Assembly (NCBI GenBank): GCA_036388895.1 | Contig: DASVQY010000018.1 | Location: 1-64,000 of the forward strand | Direction of reading: 5' to 3' | From: SXVE01 sp036388895 | GTDB lineage: Bacteria; Acidobacteriota; Blastocatellia; Pyrinomonadales; Pyrinomonadaceae | Length of the DNA stretch: 64,000 bases | Shown: positions 9,177-17,710 of the stretch, one piece after another | How positions within the stretch are numbered: the stretch's first letter is position 1 | How the letters are laid out: every line of letters begins with the position of its first letter | Notes under the pieces: generated by a model | What the model was told of the DNA's origin: nothing | What the model saw: the letters and a program-made list of their open reading frames with translations, nothing else | Database searches by the model: none | Made by a program: the position numbers and the translations under genes

Positions 9177-9308
9177 TTCATTTCCTTATAAAGCTTTAAT
9201 TGGTAATTTCTAAATATACGTCCAGCGTCAAAGATTACACACAAATTCAAGTAGAAATCAACGCGTTCAGAAAAAAGCTGCAATTCAACCGCTTACGGCT
9301 TTTTCTTG

Positions 9309-9336
9309 TTGACCCGCACTCAGCAAATGCTGTAAT
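9309..9336 (+). promoter_or_regulatory. Putative sigma-70 promoter in long non-coding region
   Basis: TTGACC (9309-9314) and TGTAAT (9331-9336) are separated by 16 bp. It is followed by about 280 bp without a credible gene and then a terminator at 9619-9657. Consensus match only. Confidence 0.4.
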
Positions 9337-9342
9337 CGTTGC

Positions 9343-9657
9343 TGTATATGACGTTTAATATAAAAACTTAATTACAAACAAATTCCAAACTTTATTTAGA
9401 CAATGCTTTTACTTCGTTTCGCTTCTGAAAAATCTGTTATCAATCTAAATTCGAAATAAAAAAGAGATACAACTAAAGATAAAAAAGCCCGATGTTTTTC
9501 CGTCAAACTGTATCGTTTTATTGTTTGCAGCTCGCCTTAAAAATTTGTGGAATTGAAGCTGTATTACCCGTATCGGTAAATGGCTCCTTGTTACTCATTT
9601 ACTTCATACTCCGGTTTTGGTTTGGAAAGCGATGGCGCATTCCAAACCATTTTTTTA
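9343..9657 (+). ncRNA. Candidate non-coding transcript between a promoter and a terminator
   Basis: The stretch 9180-9944 holds no convincing coding sequence. This part of it runs from a promoter-like pair to a strong intrinsic terminator. A small TTACC/GGTAA hairpin (9564-9579) lies before the terminator. No match to RNase P RNA, tmRNA, 6S RNA or SRP RNA landmarks was recognised, so the class is unknown. The terminator could instead belong to a transcript that starts elsewhere. Confidence 0.3.
9619..9657 (+). terminator. Rho-independent terminator in non-coding region
   Basis: GGTTTGGAA (9619-9627) pairs perfectly with TTCCAAACC (9640-9648) across a 12-nt loop and is followed directly by ATTTTTTTA. 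No coding gene lies within 400 bp upstream on this strand. Confidence 0.8.
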
Positions 9658-9691
9658 TTTTTTGTTAGTTTTCGCGCGTCGAAAATAATCC

Positions 9692-9719
9692 TTGACATAA
9701 AACAGAATCGGCAGATAAT
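9692..9719 (+). promoter_or_regulatory. Strong putative sigma-70 promoter
   Basis: A perfect TTGACA (9692-9697) lies 16 bp before GATAAT (9714-9719). It starts just after the terminator at 9619-9657 and leads into a short region that ends in another terminator-like hairpin (9799-9836). Confidence 0.55.
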
Positions 9720-9725
9720 AACAGA

Positions 9726-9836
9726 TAACCTTTACCTTGTTTTGCTGTTCAATTTGAAGAAGCTACTGATGATATCCCGCGCCTGTAATATAGACGGGAA
9801 CGGCAGTATGGACTCTGCTGTTTAAGATTTTTTATT
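9726..9836 (+). ncRNA. Candidate small RNA of about 110 nt
   Basis: It is bounded by the TTGACA/GATAAT promoter and a terminator-like hairpin: AACGGCAG (9799-9806) pairs with CTGCTGTT (9815-9822) with one G-U pair, followed by a T-rich tail. An internal CCCG...CGGG pairing precedes the terminator. The family is not recognised. It could also be a leader of the small gene at 9990 if the hairpin is an attenuator. Confidence 0.35.
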
Positions 9837-9989
9837 GTTGTGCGATTGTTTGCCGCAATCCCAGCGGACGAAAAGCACCGAGCAAAATAATTAGTTACCG
9901 GTACGGTTAAGCCTTTTCCCTCAGCTTACCCCATCAAAGTTCGATTGAATAAACAGAAAACGTTTTCAAGTATTGATAAATTAAAAATT

Positions 9990-10244
9990 ATGGATATTGA
10001 ACTCAAAGAATTACTTATTACCGAACTCGCCGAGATAAAAGCTCGTCAGCAAGCAATAAACGAAGTAACGCTACTGGCAATCTCAACAATGGTCAGAATG
10101 ACGGCTGCACTTACCTCCAATTCATTTGACGAAAACATGTTTTCCGCTAAATACGAAGAATCCTATCAGCATTACCGCCAACAGTATCAGCAGGAATCTC
10201 GTGAACTGCTTAGACTTACGGACGATGAATCTCTCCCGCATTAA
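9990..10244 (+). CDS. Small hypothetical protein
   Basis: An 84-residue protein of unknown function. It is polar and predicted helical (MDIELKELLITELAEIKARQQAINE, then EESYQHYRQQYQQESRELLRL), with no membrane segment and no cysteines. The ATG at 9990 is preferred over an in-frame TTG at 9945, but neither has a strong Shine-Dalgarno. The stop codon is embedded in a 15-bp perfect stem-loop (10232-10272). Its neighbours give no hint of function. Confidence 0.5.
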   Translation: MDIELKELLITELAEIKARQQAINEVTLLAISTMVRMTAALTSNSFDENMFSAKYEESYQHYRQQYQQESRELLRLTDDESLPH

Positions 10245-10272
10245 CCTTTAACTTTTTGGTTAATGCGGGAGA
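10232..10272 (+). other. 15-bp stem-loop spanning the stop codon of the small gene
   Basis: TCTCCCGCATTAACC (10232-10246) pairs perfectly with 10258-10272 around an 11-nt loop. The TAA stop (10242-10244) lies inside the left arm. There is no T-tract after it, so it is not an ordinary intrinsic terminator. It may stabilise the 3' end or act as a protein-binding hairpin. Confidence 0.7.
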
Positions 10273-10391
10273 AAGATATTAAGTTTTATGTTTGCTGCTT
10301 CTCTATTGCTTGCGTAATATCCGCCTGATTTATGCGAAAAGCAAATTCAACTTATATCGTTTGCCGTCCTTTTACCAATAGGTATTGTAAA

Positions 10392-11558
10392 CTATTCAAA
10401 GCATTCCAAATATTTTACCCCGGCGCCCGTATTAAAAATAACGACCGATTCATTTTCATTAATCAATCGCTGTTCAATCAGCATCCGCAATGCGGGAAGA
10501 CAAGCCGCGCCTTCGGGAGCGCAAAACAGACCTTCTGCCGCGCCGATTTCCTTTACCGCCTTTATCAATTCTTCATCGCTGACAGCGATTGCGGTTCCGC
10601 CCGATTCGCGCAGCGCGTCCAAAATTAAAAAATCGCCGATAGCTTTCGGCACGCGCAGCCCCGAAGCGACTGTGTGCGCGTTCGGAAACTCGTCGGCGAA
10701 GCGCTCGCCTTCGTGGAACGCTCTGACAATCGGGGCGCAGCCGATTGACTGAACCGAAACCATTCGCGGGCGTTTCGAGTCAATCAAATTCATTTTTTCC
10801 ATTTCTTCGAACGCTTTCCACATTCCGATCAAACCCGTTCCGCCGCCGGTCGGATACAAAATAACATCCGGCAAAGTCCAGCCGAACTGCTCGGCGAGTT
10901 CGTAGCCCATCGTTTTTTTGCCTTCGACGCGATATGGTTCTTTCAAGGTCGAAACGTCGAACCAGCCTTCGGCTTCTTTTCTTTCCGCGACGATTTTTCC
11001 GCAATCGGTAATCAAACCGTCAACTAAAGTTACGTTCGCGCCCGTTTGTTCGCATTCGATGATATTCGCGCGCGGCGTATCACGCGGCATAAACAAAAAA
11101 GTTTCCATTCCCGCGCGCGAGGCGTAAGCTGACAGAGCACCAGCTGCATTTCCGGCAGACGGTGCGGCTACTTTTTTAACGCCCAACTCTTTCGCCATCG
11201 AAACCGCTGCCGACATTCCGCGAGCTTTGAAACTTTGCGTCGGATTGGTTGATTCGTCTTTTATGAAAAGGTTTAACTTGAATGGAAGCGTTGCGGCTGT
11301 TTTTTCAGCATTAAAAAGCGGCGTCCAGCCTTCGCCCAAACAAACGACGTTTTCTGAGTTTTCAACCGGCAATACCTCTGCGTATCGCCACAAAGTCGCT
11401 TCTCTGCCTGACAAAGATTCTTTCGTTAAAGTTTGCGCGGCTTTTTCCAAATCATAGCGAACGAGTAACGGTTTTCCGCACTCAACACAGAGATTTTGCA
11501 GTACATTCGCTTCGTGCGTTTTGTGACAATTGGCGCATTCGAGATGTGTGACGTTCAT
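10392..11558 (-). CDS. thrC: Threonine synthase
   Basis: A 388-residue PLP enzyme that converts O-phosphohomoserine to threonine. An N-terminal zinc-ribbon-like segment (Cys8, Cys11, Cys24, Cys27) precedes the fold type II core. The PLP lysine is Lys111 in STNPTQSFKARG, and the phosphate-binding glycine loop is PTGGGTGLIGMWKAFEEM. The zinc-ribbon class of ThrC with a short N-terminus matches the archaeal/plant-type enzyme. No other thr genes are adjacent. Cystathionine-type or other PLP lyases are less likely because of the ribbon and the SFKxRG motif. Confidence 0.88.
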   Translation of the reverse strand: MNVTHLECANCHKTHEANVLQNLCVECGKPLLVRYDLEKAAQTLTKESLSGREATLWRYAEVLPVENSENVVCLGEGWTPLFNAEKTAATLPFKLNLFIKDESTNPTQSFKARGMSAAVSMAKELGVKKVAAPSAGNAAGALSAYASRAGMETFLFMPRDTPRANIIECEQTGANVTLVDGLITDCGKIVAERKEAEGWFDVSTLKEPYRVEGKKTMGYELAEQFGWTLPDVILYPTGGGTGLIGMWKAFEEMEKMNLIDSKRPRMVSVQSIGCAPIVRAFHEGERFADEFPNAHTVASGLRVPKAIGDFLILDALRESGGTAIAVSDEELIKAVKEIGAAEGLFCAPEGAACLPALRMLIEQRLINENESVVIFNTGAGVKYLECFE

Positions 11559-11590
11559 AAGTTGCGAGAATAGCGGAAATTTGAGGAATT

Positions 11591-11664
11591 AGCCACAAAC
11601 AAACACAAAAAAACACGAAAAATCTATTTTCATTTCGTGATTTTTCGTGTTTACTCGCGGCTGA
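11591..11664. repeat. Intergenic inverted word-repeat (CACGAA-AAACACAAA family)
   Basis: AAACACGAAAAATC (11611-11624) and its exact complement (11639-11652) form a 14-bp stem. Outer words AGCC (11591) and GGCT (11664) also pair. It lies between the start of thrC and the end of the TesA-like gene. The same family recurs at 16000, 29012 and 46384. Confidence 0.8.
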
Positions 11665-11696
11665 GTTCCGCAGTTTTCTTATTAAATACAACTAGA

Positions 11697-12392
11697 TTAT
11701 TTCGCCAACATCGGCTTCAATGCTTTATAAATATTTTCGGTCATAATCTTTGCACCTTCCGCGTTCGGGTGAATGCCGTCGGCTTGATTGAGATTTCGAT
11801 TGAGTGCGACGTTTTCGAGCAAAAACGGCAAAAACTCGACTTTGTACTGGTCGGCTAAATCTGGGAAAGCTTTGATATATGCTCGTTGGTACTCCGAACC
11901 GACATTCGGCGGAGCGAGCATTCCGCAAAGCAGAACTTTTATGTTTTTCGTTTTCGCTTTTTCGATGATTTGCGCCAAATTCCGCTTCATTCGATCAACC
12001 GGCATTCGACGAAGCAAGTCATTCGCGCCGAGTTCAAGAATCAAAATCTGCACGTTTTCCTGTTCCAAAACCCAATCAATACGCTCCGTTCCGCCGAGCG
12101 ACGTATCGCCGGAAACGCCCGCGTTGATGACTTCGTAATTGTAGCCTTCCTTTTTTAGTTTTTCCTGCAAAAGATAAGGATAAGACTCCTTTTCGGTCAA
12201 ACCGAAACCAGCCGTTAAACTGTCGCCGAAAGCAACGATTTTCGGTTTATTCGTCACTACTTGCGGCGTGGCGAGCGGCTTTTTCGGATCGCCTTCAAAC
12301 CGTTTTTCGGCAGTCGAAACGCCGCAACCGGCAAGAAAGAACGCTAAAAGTGTGAAACTTAAAAGTCCTTTTAATCGAATAATATAATGCAT
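11697..12392 (-). CDS. TesA-like SGNH/GDSL lipoprotein esterase
   Basis: A 231-residue SGNH hydrolase of the arylesterase/thioesterase I group. A lipoprotein signal peptide ends in the lipobox LAGC (Cys23). Block I is FGDSLTAGFG (Ser58), the block II glycine is in NAGVSGDTS, block III is GAND (122-125), and block V is DGIHPN (Asp205, His208). It is divergent from an ABC exporter of YbbA/YbbP type, the same association as tesA-ybbA-ybbP in E. coli. It probably acts on lysophospholipids or acyl esters at a membrane. Confidence 0.88.
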   Translation of the reverse strand: MHYIIRLKGLLSFTLLAFFLAGCGVSTAEKRFEGDPKKPLATPQVVTNKPKIVAFGDSLTAGFGLTEKESYPYLLQEKLKKEGYNYEVINAGVSGDTSLGGTERIDWVLEQENVQILILELGANDLLRRMPVDRMKRNLAQIIEKAKTKNIKVLLCGMLAPPNVGSEYQRAYIKAFPDLADQYKVEFLPFLLENVALNRNLNQADGIHPNAEGAKIMTENIYKALKPMLAK

Positions 12393-12472
12393 AAATAATT
12401 GTATTCTATTACGTTAAAGTCGCTAATTTAGATGCAGTTTTTATGAAACTTGTTTGCGCTATTTTGAAAAAA

Positions 12473-12630
12473 ATGTCAGATGTCAGATGCTAGATGTTAG
12501 TTTGTTCAAGTTCGAAAATTTTCCGTTCAGAACTTTTGAAATCTGAAATCTTTATTCAATTCCGAAATTTATTTTATTAGCTGATATCTGACTTATTTTA
12601 TTAATTATCATCTGACATATAGCATCTGAC
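12473..12630. repeat. Intergenic inverted word-repeat (GATGTCAGATGCTAGATG family)
   Basis: The left array (12473-12500) reiterates ATGTCAG-ATGTCAG-ATGCTAG-ATGTTAG, a 7-bp period. The right array (12581-12630) carries complementary words (CTGATATCTGAC, CATCTGACATATAGCATCTGAC) and ends 10 bp before the ATG of the ABC ATPase gene. It spans the divergent tesA/ybbA region, so it may overlap promoters. Confidence 0.85.
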
Positions 12631-12639
12631 TCATTCTTT

Positions 12640-13335
12640 ATGATTGAACTAAAAAACGTAACCAAAACTGTTCTTTCCGGCGCGGAAGACTTAACAATTT
12701 TAGACGATGTTTCATTTGAGATTCCCGATGGGCAATTTGTCGCGGTCACGGGTGCATCGGGAAGCGGTAAATCAACGCTTCTCGGTTTGATCGCCGGACT
12801 TGACGCGCCAAGTTCGGGCGCGATTATTGTTGACGGAGCAAATGTCACGAAAATGAGCGAAGACGATTTAGCTCAGCTCAGAAGCGAAAAAATCGGTTTT
12901 ATTTTTCAATCGTTCCACTTAATTCCAAGTTTAACGGCATTTGAAAATGTTTTAATTCCGATGGAAATTATCGGTTTGAAAGACGCGCGCAGCCGTGCCG
13001 AAAAATTGCTTGCGCAAGTTGATTTGAGCAATCGCGGACATCATTACCCGACTGAACTTTCCGGCGGTGAACAACAGCGAATCGCCATTGCACGCGCTTT
13101 CGCCAATCAACCGAAAATACTTCTTGCCGACGAACCGACCGGCAATCTCGATTCAAAAAACGGACAGCACATCTTCGATTTAATGACCGGGCTGCACCGA
13201 GAAAATAACATAACTTTAGTATTGGTAACACACGACCAGCATTTGGCGGAATTAGCGCAGCGACAAGTGATTTTGAAAGACGGCAGAGTTTTGAGTGATG
13301 AAATTAACTTTCCGCAAATTGGACAGGCAGTTTGA
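12640..13335 (+). CDS. ABC transporter ATP-binding protein, YbbA/LolD type
   Basis: A 231-residue ATPase with Walker A GASGSGKST (38-46), a Q-loop at FQ (89-90), the signature LSGGEQQR (140-147), Walker B ILLADEP (160-166) and the H-loop in VLVTHDQ. This type pairs with FtsX/MacB-like permeases, and the following gene is such a permease, so they form one exporter. The TesA-like lipoprotein is divergent. By analogy with E. coli YbbAP-TesA, it may extract hydrophobic compounds for the esterase. Confidence 0.92.
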   Translation: MIELKNVTKTVLSGAEDLTILDDVSFEIPDGQFVAVTGASGSGKSTLLGLIAGLDAPSSGAIIVDGANVTKMSEDDLAQLRSEKIGFIFQSFHLIPSLTAFENVLIPMEIIGLKDARSRAEKLLAQVDLSNRGHHYPTELSGGEQQRIAIARAFANQPKILLADEPTGNLDSKNGQHIFDLMTGLHRENNITLVLVTHDQHLAELAQRQVILKDGRVLSDEINFPQIGQAV

Positions 13336-13337
13336 AA

Positions 13338-13440
13338 TTACAGATGAACACAAATAAACACAGATTTTCAAAAGATATAAAACAGTTCTTTGTTCGGTAA
13401 CTCGCTTTTATCTGTGTCATCTGTATCTATCTGCGGTTAT
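13338..13440. repeat. Intergenic inverted word-repeat (CACAGATGAACACAGAT family)
   Basis: The left array (13338-13366) is built of CAGATGAACACAAATAAACACAGAT-like words of about 10 bp. The right array (13408-13440) has complementary ATCTGTGTCATCTGTATCTATCTGCGG words. It starts 3 bp after the stop of the ABC ATPase gene and ends 28 bp before its partner permease, so it is carried inside one operon. Confidence 0.85.
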
Positions 13441-13468
13441 TTATTTGCGCTTTTGCAGTTAACTTTTT

Positions 13469-15997
13469 ATGAAATTTATTTTTAATCTAACCTGGCGCGA
13501 AATCCGCTCGTCGTGGCGCAGACTTTTATTTTTCTTTTTGTGCATCGCTATCGGCGTCGGCTCGGTCGTCGCCTTGCGTTCTTTGATTCAAAACCTCAGC
13601 CAATCGGTCGGCGGAGATGCGCGCGCTTTAATGACCGCTGATATTGAAGTCAGTTCAACAAATGATTTTTCGCCGTCCGACATTCAAAAAGTCGAAGAGG
13701 TTATAAATAATTCGGACATAATTGAAGACAGAAACGAAGCGATAACGACTTCGGCAATGGCTCGCCCGATTGATGAAGCGAACGAGACGCTCGCGCAAAT
13801 CGAGCTGAAAGGCATCGAGCCGCCGTTTCCGCTCGTCGGCGATTTTAGAACGTCGGACGGAAATCCGTTTGATTACAAACTGCTGGAAAACGGCGGCGCT
13901 GTTGTTTCTCCGCTGCTGCTTGATGACTTGAATTTGAAAATCGGTGATTCGGTCCGTATCGGTGAAGGCGTTTTTCAGATTCGCGCGACATTTTCTGAAG
14001 AACCCGGCGGCGCGAGCGGTTTTCGCCTCGGACCGCGAGTTTTCGTCGAAAAAAAAGCATTTGATTCCGCCGGAATTACAACGAGCGGCGGTCGTATCAG
14101 AAGAAGAATTCTTTACCGCACTTCCGACAATCCGACTGAACTCGTGCGGCAATTGCGTGAAAACTTAAAAGGCACGATTTTAACCGTTCAATCTTACCGC
14201 GAAACGCAGGAAAATTTAGGCGAGCAATTTGCCCGCACGGAAAATTATTTATCTTTGACCGGTCTGCTTATTTTGGTTCTCGGCGGCGTCGGTGTTTGGA
14301 ATGTCGCACGGGTTTTCGTCGAACAGAAACGGAAATCGGTCGCCGTTTTGAAATGTTTGGGCGCGTCGGGAACGAGAATTATTACGGTTTATCTTTTGCA
14401 GATTTTGACGCTCGGACTCGTCGGAAGTCTTTTCGGCGTTTTTCTGGCGCAATGCTTTTTATGGCTTGCAAAATACAGATTCAGCGAGGCTTTGCCGGCT
14501 TCGATGAATTACGGCGTTCATCTTTCAACAGCCTGGCAGGGCGTTCTTCTCGGCGTTTTGATTTCGCTTTTGTTTTCGGCTTTGCCGCTGCTTCAAGTTC
14601 GCACGATTAAACCCAGACTGCTTTTGCACGACGCGACCGGCGAGAAAATGCGTCGTCTGGATTTAACCAAAACGATTATCGCCGCGGTCTCCGTCGTCGG
14701 CTTGCTCGCGCTAGCAACGTGGCAAGCCGGTTCGCTCAAAGTCGGAGCGTTTTTTCTCGTCGGTTTGGGAGCAACTTCCGTTGTTTTGTATATTTCCGCA
14801 CTTGTTTTAACCCTGATCTTAAAAAGATTTCGCGTTTTCGGCTCGTTTTCCGTTCGTCAGGCGATCAATTCGCTTTATCGTCCCGGCAATCAGACGCGCA
14901 TAATTTTACTGGCGGTCGGACTCGGCGCGTTTGTCGTTCTGGCTGTTCAGTCGTTGCAATCGAATCTCATGCGCGAGTTCGATTTTACGCGCAATCAAAC
15001 GCTGCCGAGCCTTTTTATCATTGACGTACAAAAAAGTCAGATTGACGAGCTGCGGCGTATTCTCGAAGAAAAAACCGGCGAACCGGCGCAAACTTTGCCG
15101 ACGGTTCGCGCCCGCATCGCTTTTGTTAACGGAGAGCCGGTTAATGATTCAAACCCCGAAACGCGCCAGCAGCGCGGGCAAATCGGACGCGAATTCGCCG
15201 TAACGTATCGCCCGAATTTAGACAACAATGAAACGGTAATCGCGGGCGATTGGTGGGAAAACCCGGAAACTTCAGAGGTGCCGGAAGTTTCCGTCGAACA
15301 AGAAATGGCGGCGCGTTTAGGCGTCAAAGTTGGTGATTCGATTACTTTCGACGTTTCCGGCAGACCGGTTACGGCTCGCGTGGCGAACGTGCGCAAAATT
15401 GATTTGCGAAATACGCGGACGGTTTTCATATTCGTTTTCGCGCCGGGCGTTTTGGAAAAGGCTCCGCAGACTTTCGCCGCAAACGTCATAAAAAAATTGC
15501 CCGAAACCGACCGCCAGCGATTGCAAAGAAACATCATTGATAAATTTCCGAACGTGCAGATTTTCGACGTTGCCGATATCGTCGCGGCGGTTCAGAAACT
15601 TATCAACAATTTCGTTTTAGCGATTTCGTTTGTCGGAAGTTTTGTGATTTTGAGCGGAATGCTGATTTTAATTGGGTCAATCGCTCTGACGAAATCACAG
15701 AGAATCTACGAAAACGCCGTGCTGAAAACTCTCGGAACTAAGCGCGCGACTTTGGCGGCGATTCTCTTTGCCGAATACGGGCTGCTCGGCGTTCTGGCTG
15801 GAATCATCGGCGCGAGTTTTGCCGCCGTGCTTTCATACGCCGTTTCAAAATACATTCTTGAAATCAACTGGGAATTCGATTTGAGCTTGCTCGTTCTCGG
15901 CATTTTGATTACGACGTTTCTTGTGACGGCAGTCGGCGCGATTGCAAGCTTTGACGTGCTTTTCAGAAAGCCGCTCGCAACCTTGCGCTCACAATAG
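13469..15997 (+). CDS. ABC transporter permease, YbbP/FtsX-MacB type
   Basis: An 842-residue membrane protein. A first membrane segment (about 15-40, RLLFFFLCIAIGVGSVVALRS) is followed by a periplasmic domain. Two FtsX-type three-helix blocks occur at about 250-390 and 715-840, with a central pair of helices at about 395-500. The duplicated FtsX layout and size match YbbP. It works with the ATPase encoded just upstream, as part of an exporter functionally tied to the TesA-like lipoprotein. Substrate is unknown. Confidence 0.87.
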   Translation: MKFIFNLTWREIRSSWRRLLFFFLCIAIGVGSVVALRSLIQNLSQSVGGDARALMTADIEVSSTNDFSPSDIQKVEEVINNSDIIEDRNEAITTSAMARPIDEANETLAQIELKGIEPPFPLVGDFRTSDGNPFDYKLLENGGAVVSPLLLDDLNLKIGDSVRIGEGVFQIRATFSEEPGGASGFRLGPRVFVEKKAFDSAGITTSGGRIRRRILYRTSDNPTELVRQLRENLKGTILTVQSYRETQENLGEQFARTENYLSLTGLLILVLGGVGVWNVARVFVEQKRKSVAVLKCLGASGTRIITVYLLQILTLGLVGSLFGVFLAQCFLWLAKYRFSEALPASMNYGVHLSTAWQGVLLGVLISLLFSALPLLQVRTIKPRLLLHDATGEKMRRLDLTKTIIAAVSVVGLLALATWQAGSLKVGAFFLVGLGATSVVLYISALVLTLILKRFRVFGSFSVRQAINSLYRPGNQTRIILLAVGLGAFVVLAVQSLQSNLMREFDFTRNQTLPSLFIIDVQKSQIDELRRILEEKTGEPAQTLPTVRARIAFVNGEPVNDSNPETRQQRGQIGREFAVTYRPNLDNNETVIAGDWWENPETSEVPEVSVEQEMAARLGVKVGDSITFDVSGRPVTARVANVRKIDLRNTRTVFIFVFAPGVLEKAPQTFAANVIKKLPETDRQRLQRNIIDKFPNVQIFDVADIVAAVQKLINNFVLAISFVGSFVILSGMLILIGSIALTKSQRIYENAVLKTLGTKRATLAAILFAEYGLLGVLAGIIGASFAAVLSYAVSKYILEINWEFDLSLLVLGILITTFLVTAVGAIASFDVLFRKPLATLRSQ

Positions 15998-15999
15998 AA

Positions 16000-16099
16000 A
16001 AAATCAGTCGCGAACAAACAGACACGAAAAGGAAAAATACAAAAAGTATGAACTTTGAATTTTGTTCGTGAAATTTCGTGCTTGTTCGCGACTGATTTT
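16000..16099. repeat. Intergenic inverted word-repeat (CGCGAACAAACA family)
   Basis: An 18-bp perfect pair: 16000-16017 with 16082-16099 (AAAATCAGTCGCGAACAA type). It starts 2 bp after the stop of the permease gene. Further words such as ACACGAAAA and its complement lie inside the arms. It separates two convergent genes. Confidence 0.85.
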
Positions 16100-16138
16100 C
16101 TTTGTTTTGTCTTTTTTTGCCGCTAAATTTTCTGTAAT

Positions 16139-17500
16139 TTATGTTTTCGGCTGAAACGGGTGATTTGCCAAAACGGTTCGCATATTGACTTGTCCGAAAA
16201 GCGTTTCGAGGTACGCGCCGAAGCGGTGAAGAATCGGCACCAAATCTTTTTTGTTTGAAGTTATGAGTATTTCTTCGACGAATCTTTCGACTGTCTCCTT
16301 ATCTTTGTAAAAAAGAAAATGCAGCGAGCCTTTGAGAAAATCTGTTAATTGAATGTTTAATTGCGAGATAATATGCTGCTGCGGATTTTGTTCGGCGTAT
16401 TTGACGGTTTCGATAATTCGCCATAAATCCTGCCGCAAAATTTTCGATTGCTCGTATTTTCCTTGAAACGACGGAAAGATTTGACGGCTTTCGACGTTCG
16501 GTTCGAGCAGTTGAGCGAAACCGATTAAAGTTTGCTGAAAACTGTCGTTGAGCAGCGCGTAAGCGGTCTCAATTTTTGCGTGAACCGAAGGCGCCGGACG
16601 AATTCCGACAACGCCTGTCAATTCCTGATTGTAAACCTTTTTCAATTCTATCGAAGCCGTATAAGCAGCTGCGTCGAGCGAAGCGAACAAAGCATTTTCC
16701 TGATTCGTAAAACGCAAAAGCCGATTGTTCAAAAAACCGAGCATTTCCTGAATCTGTTCGTAAACGCGCGAAAAAATCAGCAGAGTCGGCTTTAAAGGCT
16801 CGTCTCGTTCGAGCATACGACCGACGACGCTGAGCCATTTCAAGATTTTCGCGTAATGCGGCAGAAGATTTCGCAAATCCGCGTTTTCGCCGAACGAATG
16901 TTTTTCAAAAAGCCGCTGCAAAGCGTCGGGTAAAAACTCCTCGCCTGATTTTTCCGCCGTTTTTATCAGTCTGTCGAAACTGTCATTTGACTTTAACCGC
17001 TCGCCCAAAAAGGCGCTCCACGCCGACCATTCGCCGAATCGCAGCGGCGCGCCGCGCAGCAATCCCTCATTCAACAAAATCGAATCTTTTAGAACGACGG
17101 AAAGCGCGTAAACGTCCTCGGGCGTATATTCAAATTTATCTTTCGCCGAATCGAAATCTTCGCCCGCTTCGTTTCGATTATTTTCGGTCTGGCGGGCACT
17201 ATTTTTCCGCAAAGATTTGCCGAGCTCAAAGTTTAGTTTCGCGCACAGCAAAAGCGTCGAATGAATCAAGCGAAATTCTTTCGTCCAATCGCGCGAAGCG
17301 GCGTTTGCGCGGCTTTCATCGGTAAAAGAATGGTTGCGAACGTTTAAAAAACTTTCGAGCGCCGAAAGCCAAAGTCCTAGCTCGAAAATCGAATCGCTCG
17401 AATCGGTCAAAGACGATACGGGCATTGCCGCGTCGTTCATTTCGGGCGCATTCGTTTCGTTGTTATTATTTATTGATAATCGAGTTATAACGGCTTCCAA
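16139..17500 (-). CDS. Conserved hypothetical protein, largely helical
   Basis: A 453-residue protein not recognised. No signal peptide or membrane helix is evident. It is rich in predicted helices (LSALESFLNVRNH, RLIHSTLLLCAKLNFELGKSL, PHYAKILKWLSVVGRMLERDEP, SLHFLFYKDKETVERFVEEIL). A low-complexity acidic or asparagine-rich patch is near 100-120. The frame opens at TTG (17498-17500); an alternative ATG at residue 21 would remove the NNNNE stretch. It is convergent with the ABC permease gene and divergent from rdgB. No function is offered. Confidence 0.6.
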   Translation of the reverse strand: MEAVITRLSINNNNETNAPEMNDAAMPVSSLTDSSDSIFELGLWLSALESFLNVRNHSFTDESRANAASRDWTKEFRLIHSTLLLCAKLNFELGKSLRKNSARQTENNRNEAGEDFDSAKDKFEYTPEDVYALSVVLKDSILLNEGLLRGAPLRFGEWSAWSAFLGERLKSNDSFDRLIKTAEKSGEEFLPDALQRLFEKHSFGENADLRNLLPHYAKILKWLSVVGRMLERDEPLKPTLLIFSRVYEQIQEMLGFLNNRLLRFTNQENALFASLDAAAYTASIELKKVYNQELTGVVGIRPAPSVHAKIETAYALLNDSFQQTLIGFAQLLEPNVESRQIFPSFQGKYEQSKILRQDLWRIIETVKYAEQNPQQHIISQLNIQLTDFLKGSLHFLFYKDKETVERFVEEILITSNKKDLVPILHRFGAYLETLFGQVNMRTVLANHPFQPKT

Positions 17501-17710
17501 GACGGGCTTACCCTCGCAAGAAATATGTCGGTTCGGCGAGAACGGAAAAGTTTTCCGTTACTTAATTTATACATTGTGCGAACGGCTTTTGGCAATAAAA
17601 AAAGTCAAATAGTCGTTTAACGTATCTTCCGCGTTTTTTTCGCTATCTTTGTATTTTGCGTTTAATCTCTGTATATTTCGGTCTTTCTTTCAATTTACAG
17701 GCATGAACGA

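Noticed and set aside
9343..9657. RNase P RNA, tmRNA, 6S or SRP RNA
   Set aside because: None of their conserved sequence landmarks were recognised in the region on either strand.
9580..9825. Open frame of 81 codons on the + strand
   Set aside because: It runs through the intrinsic terminator at 9619-9657 and the TTGACA promoter at 9692. It has no Shine-Dalgarno, and its composition looks non-coding.
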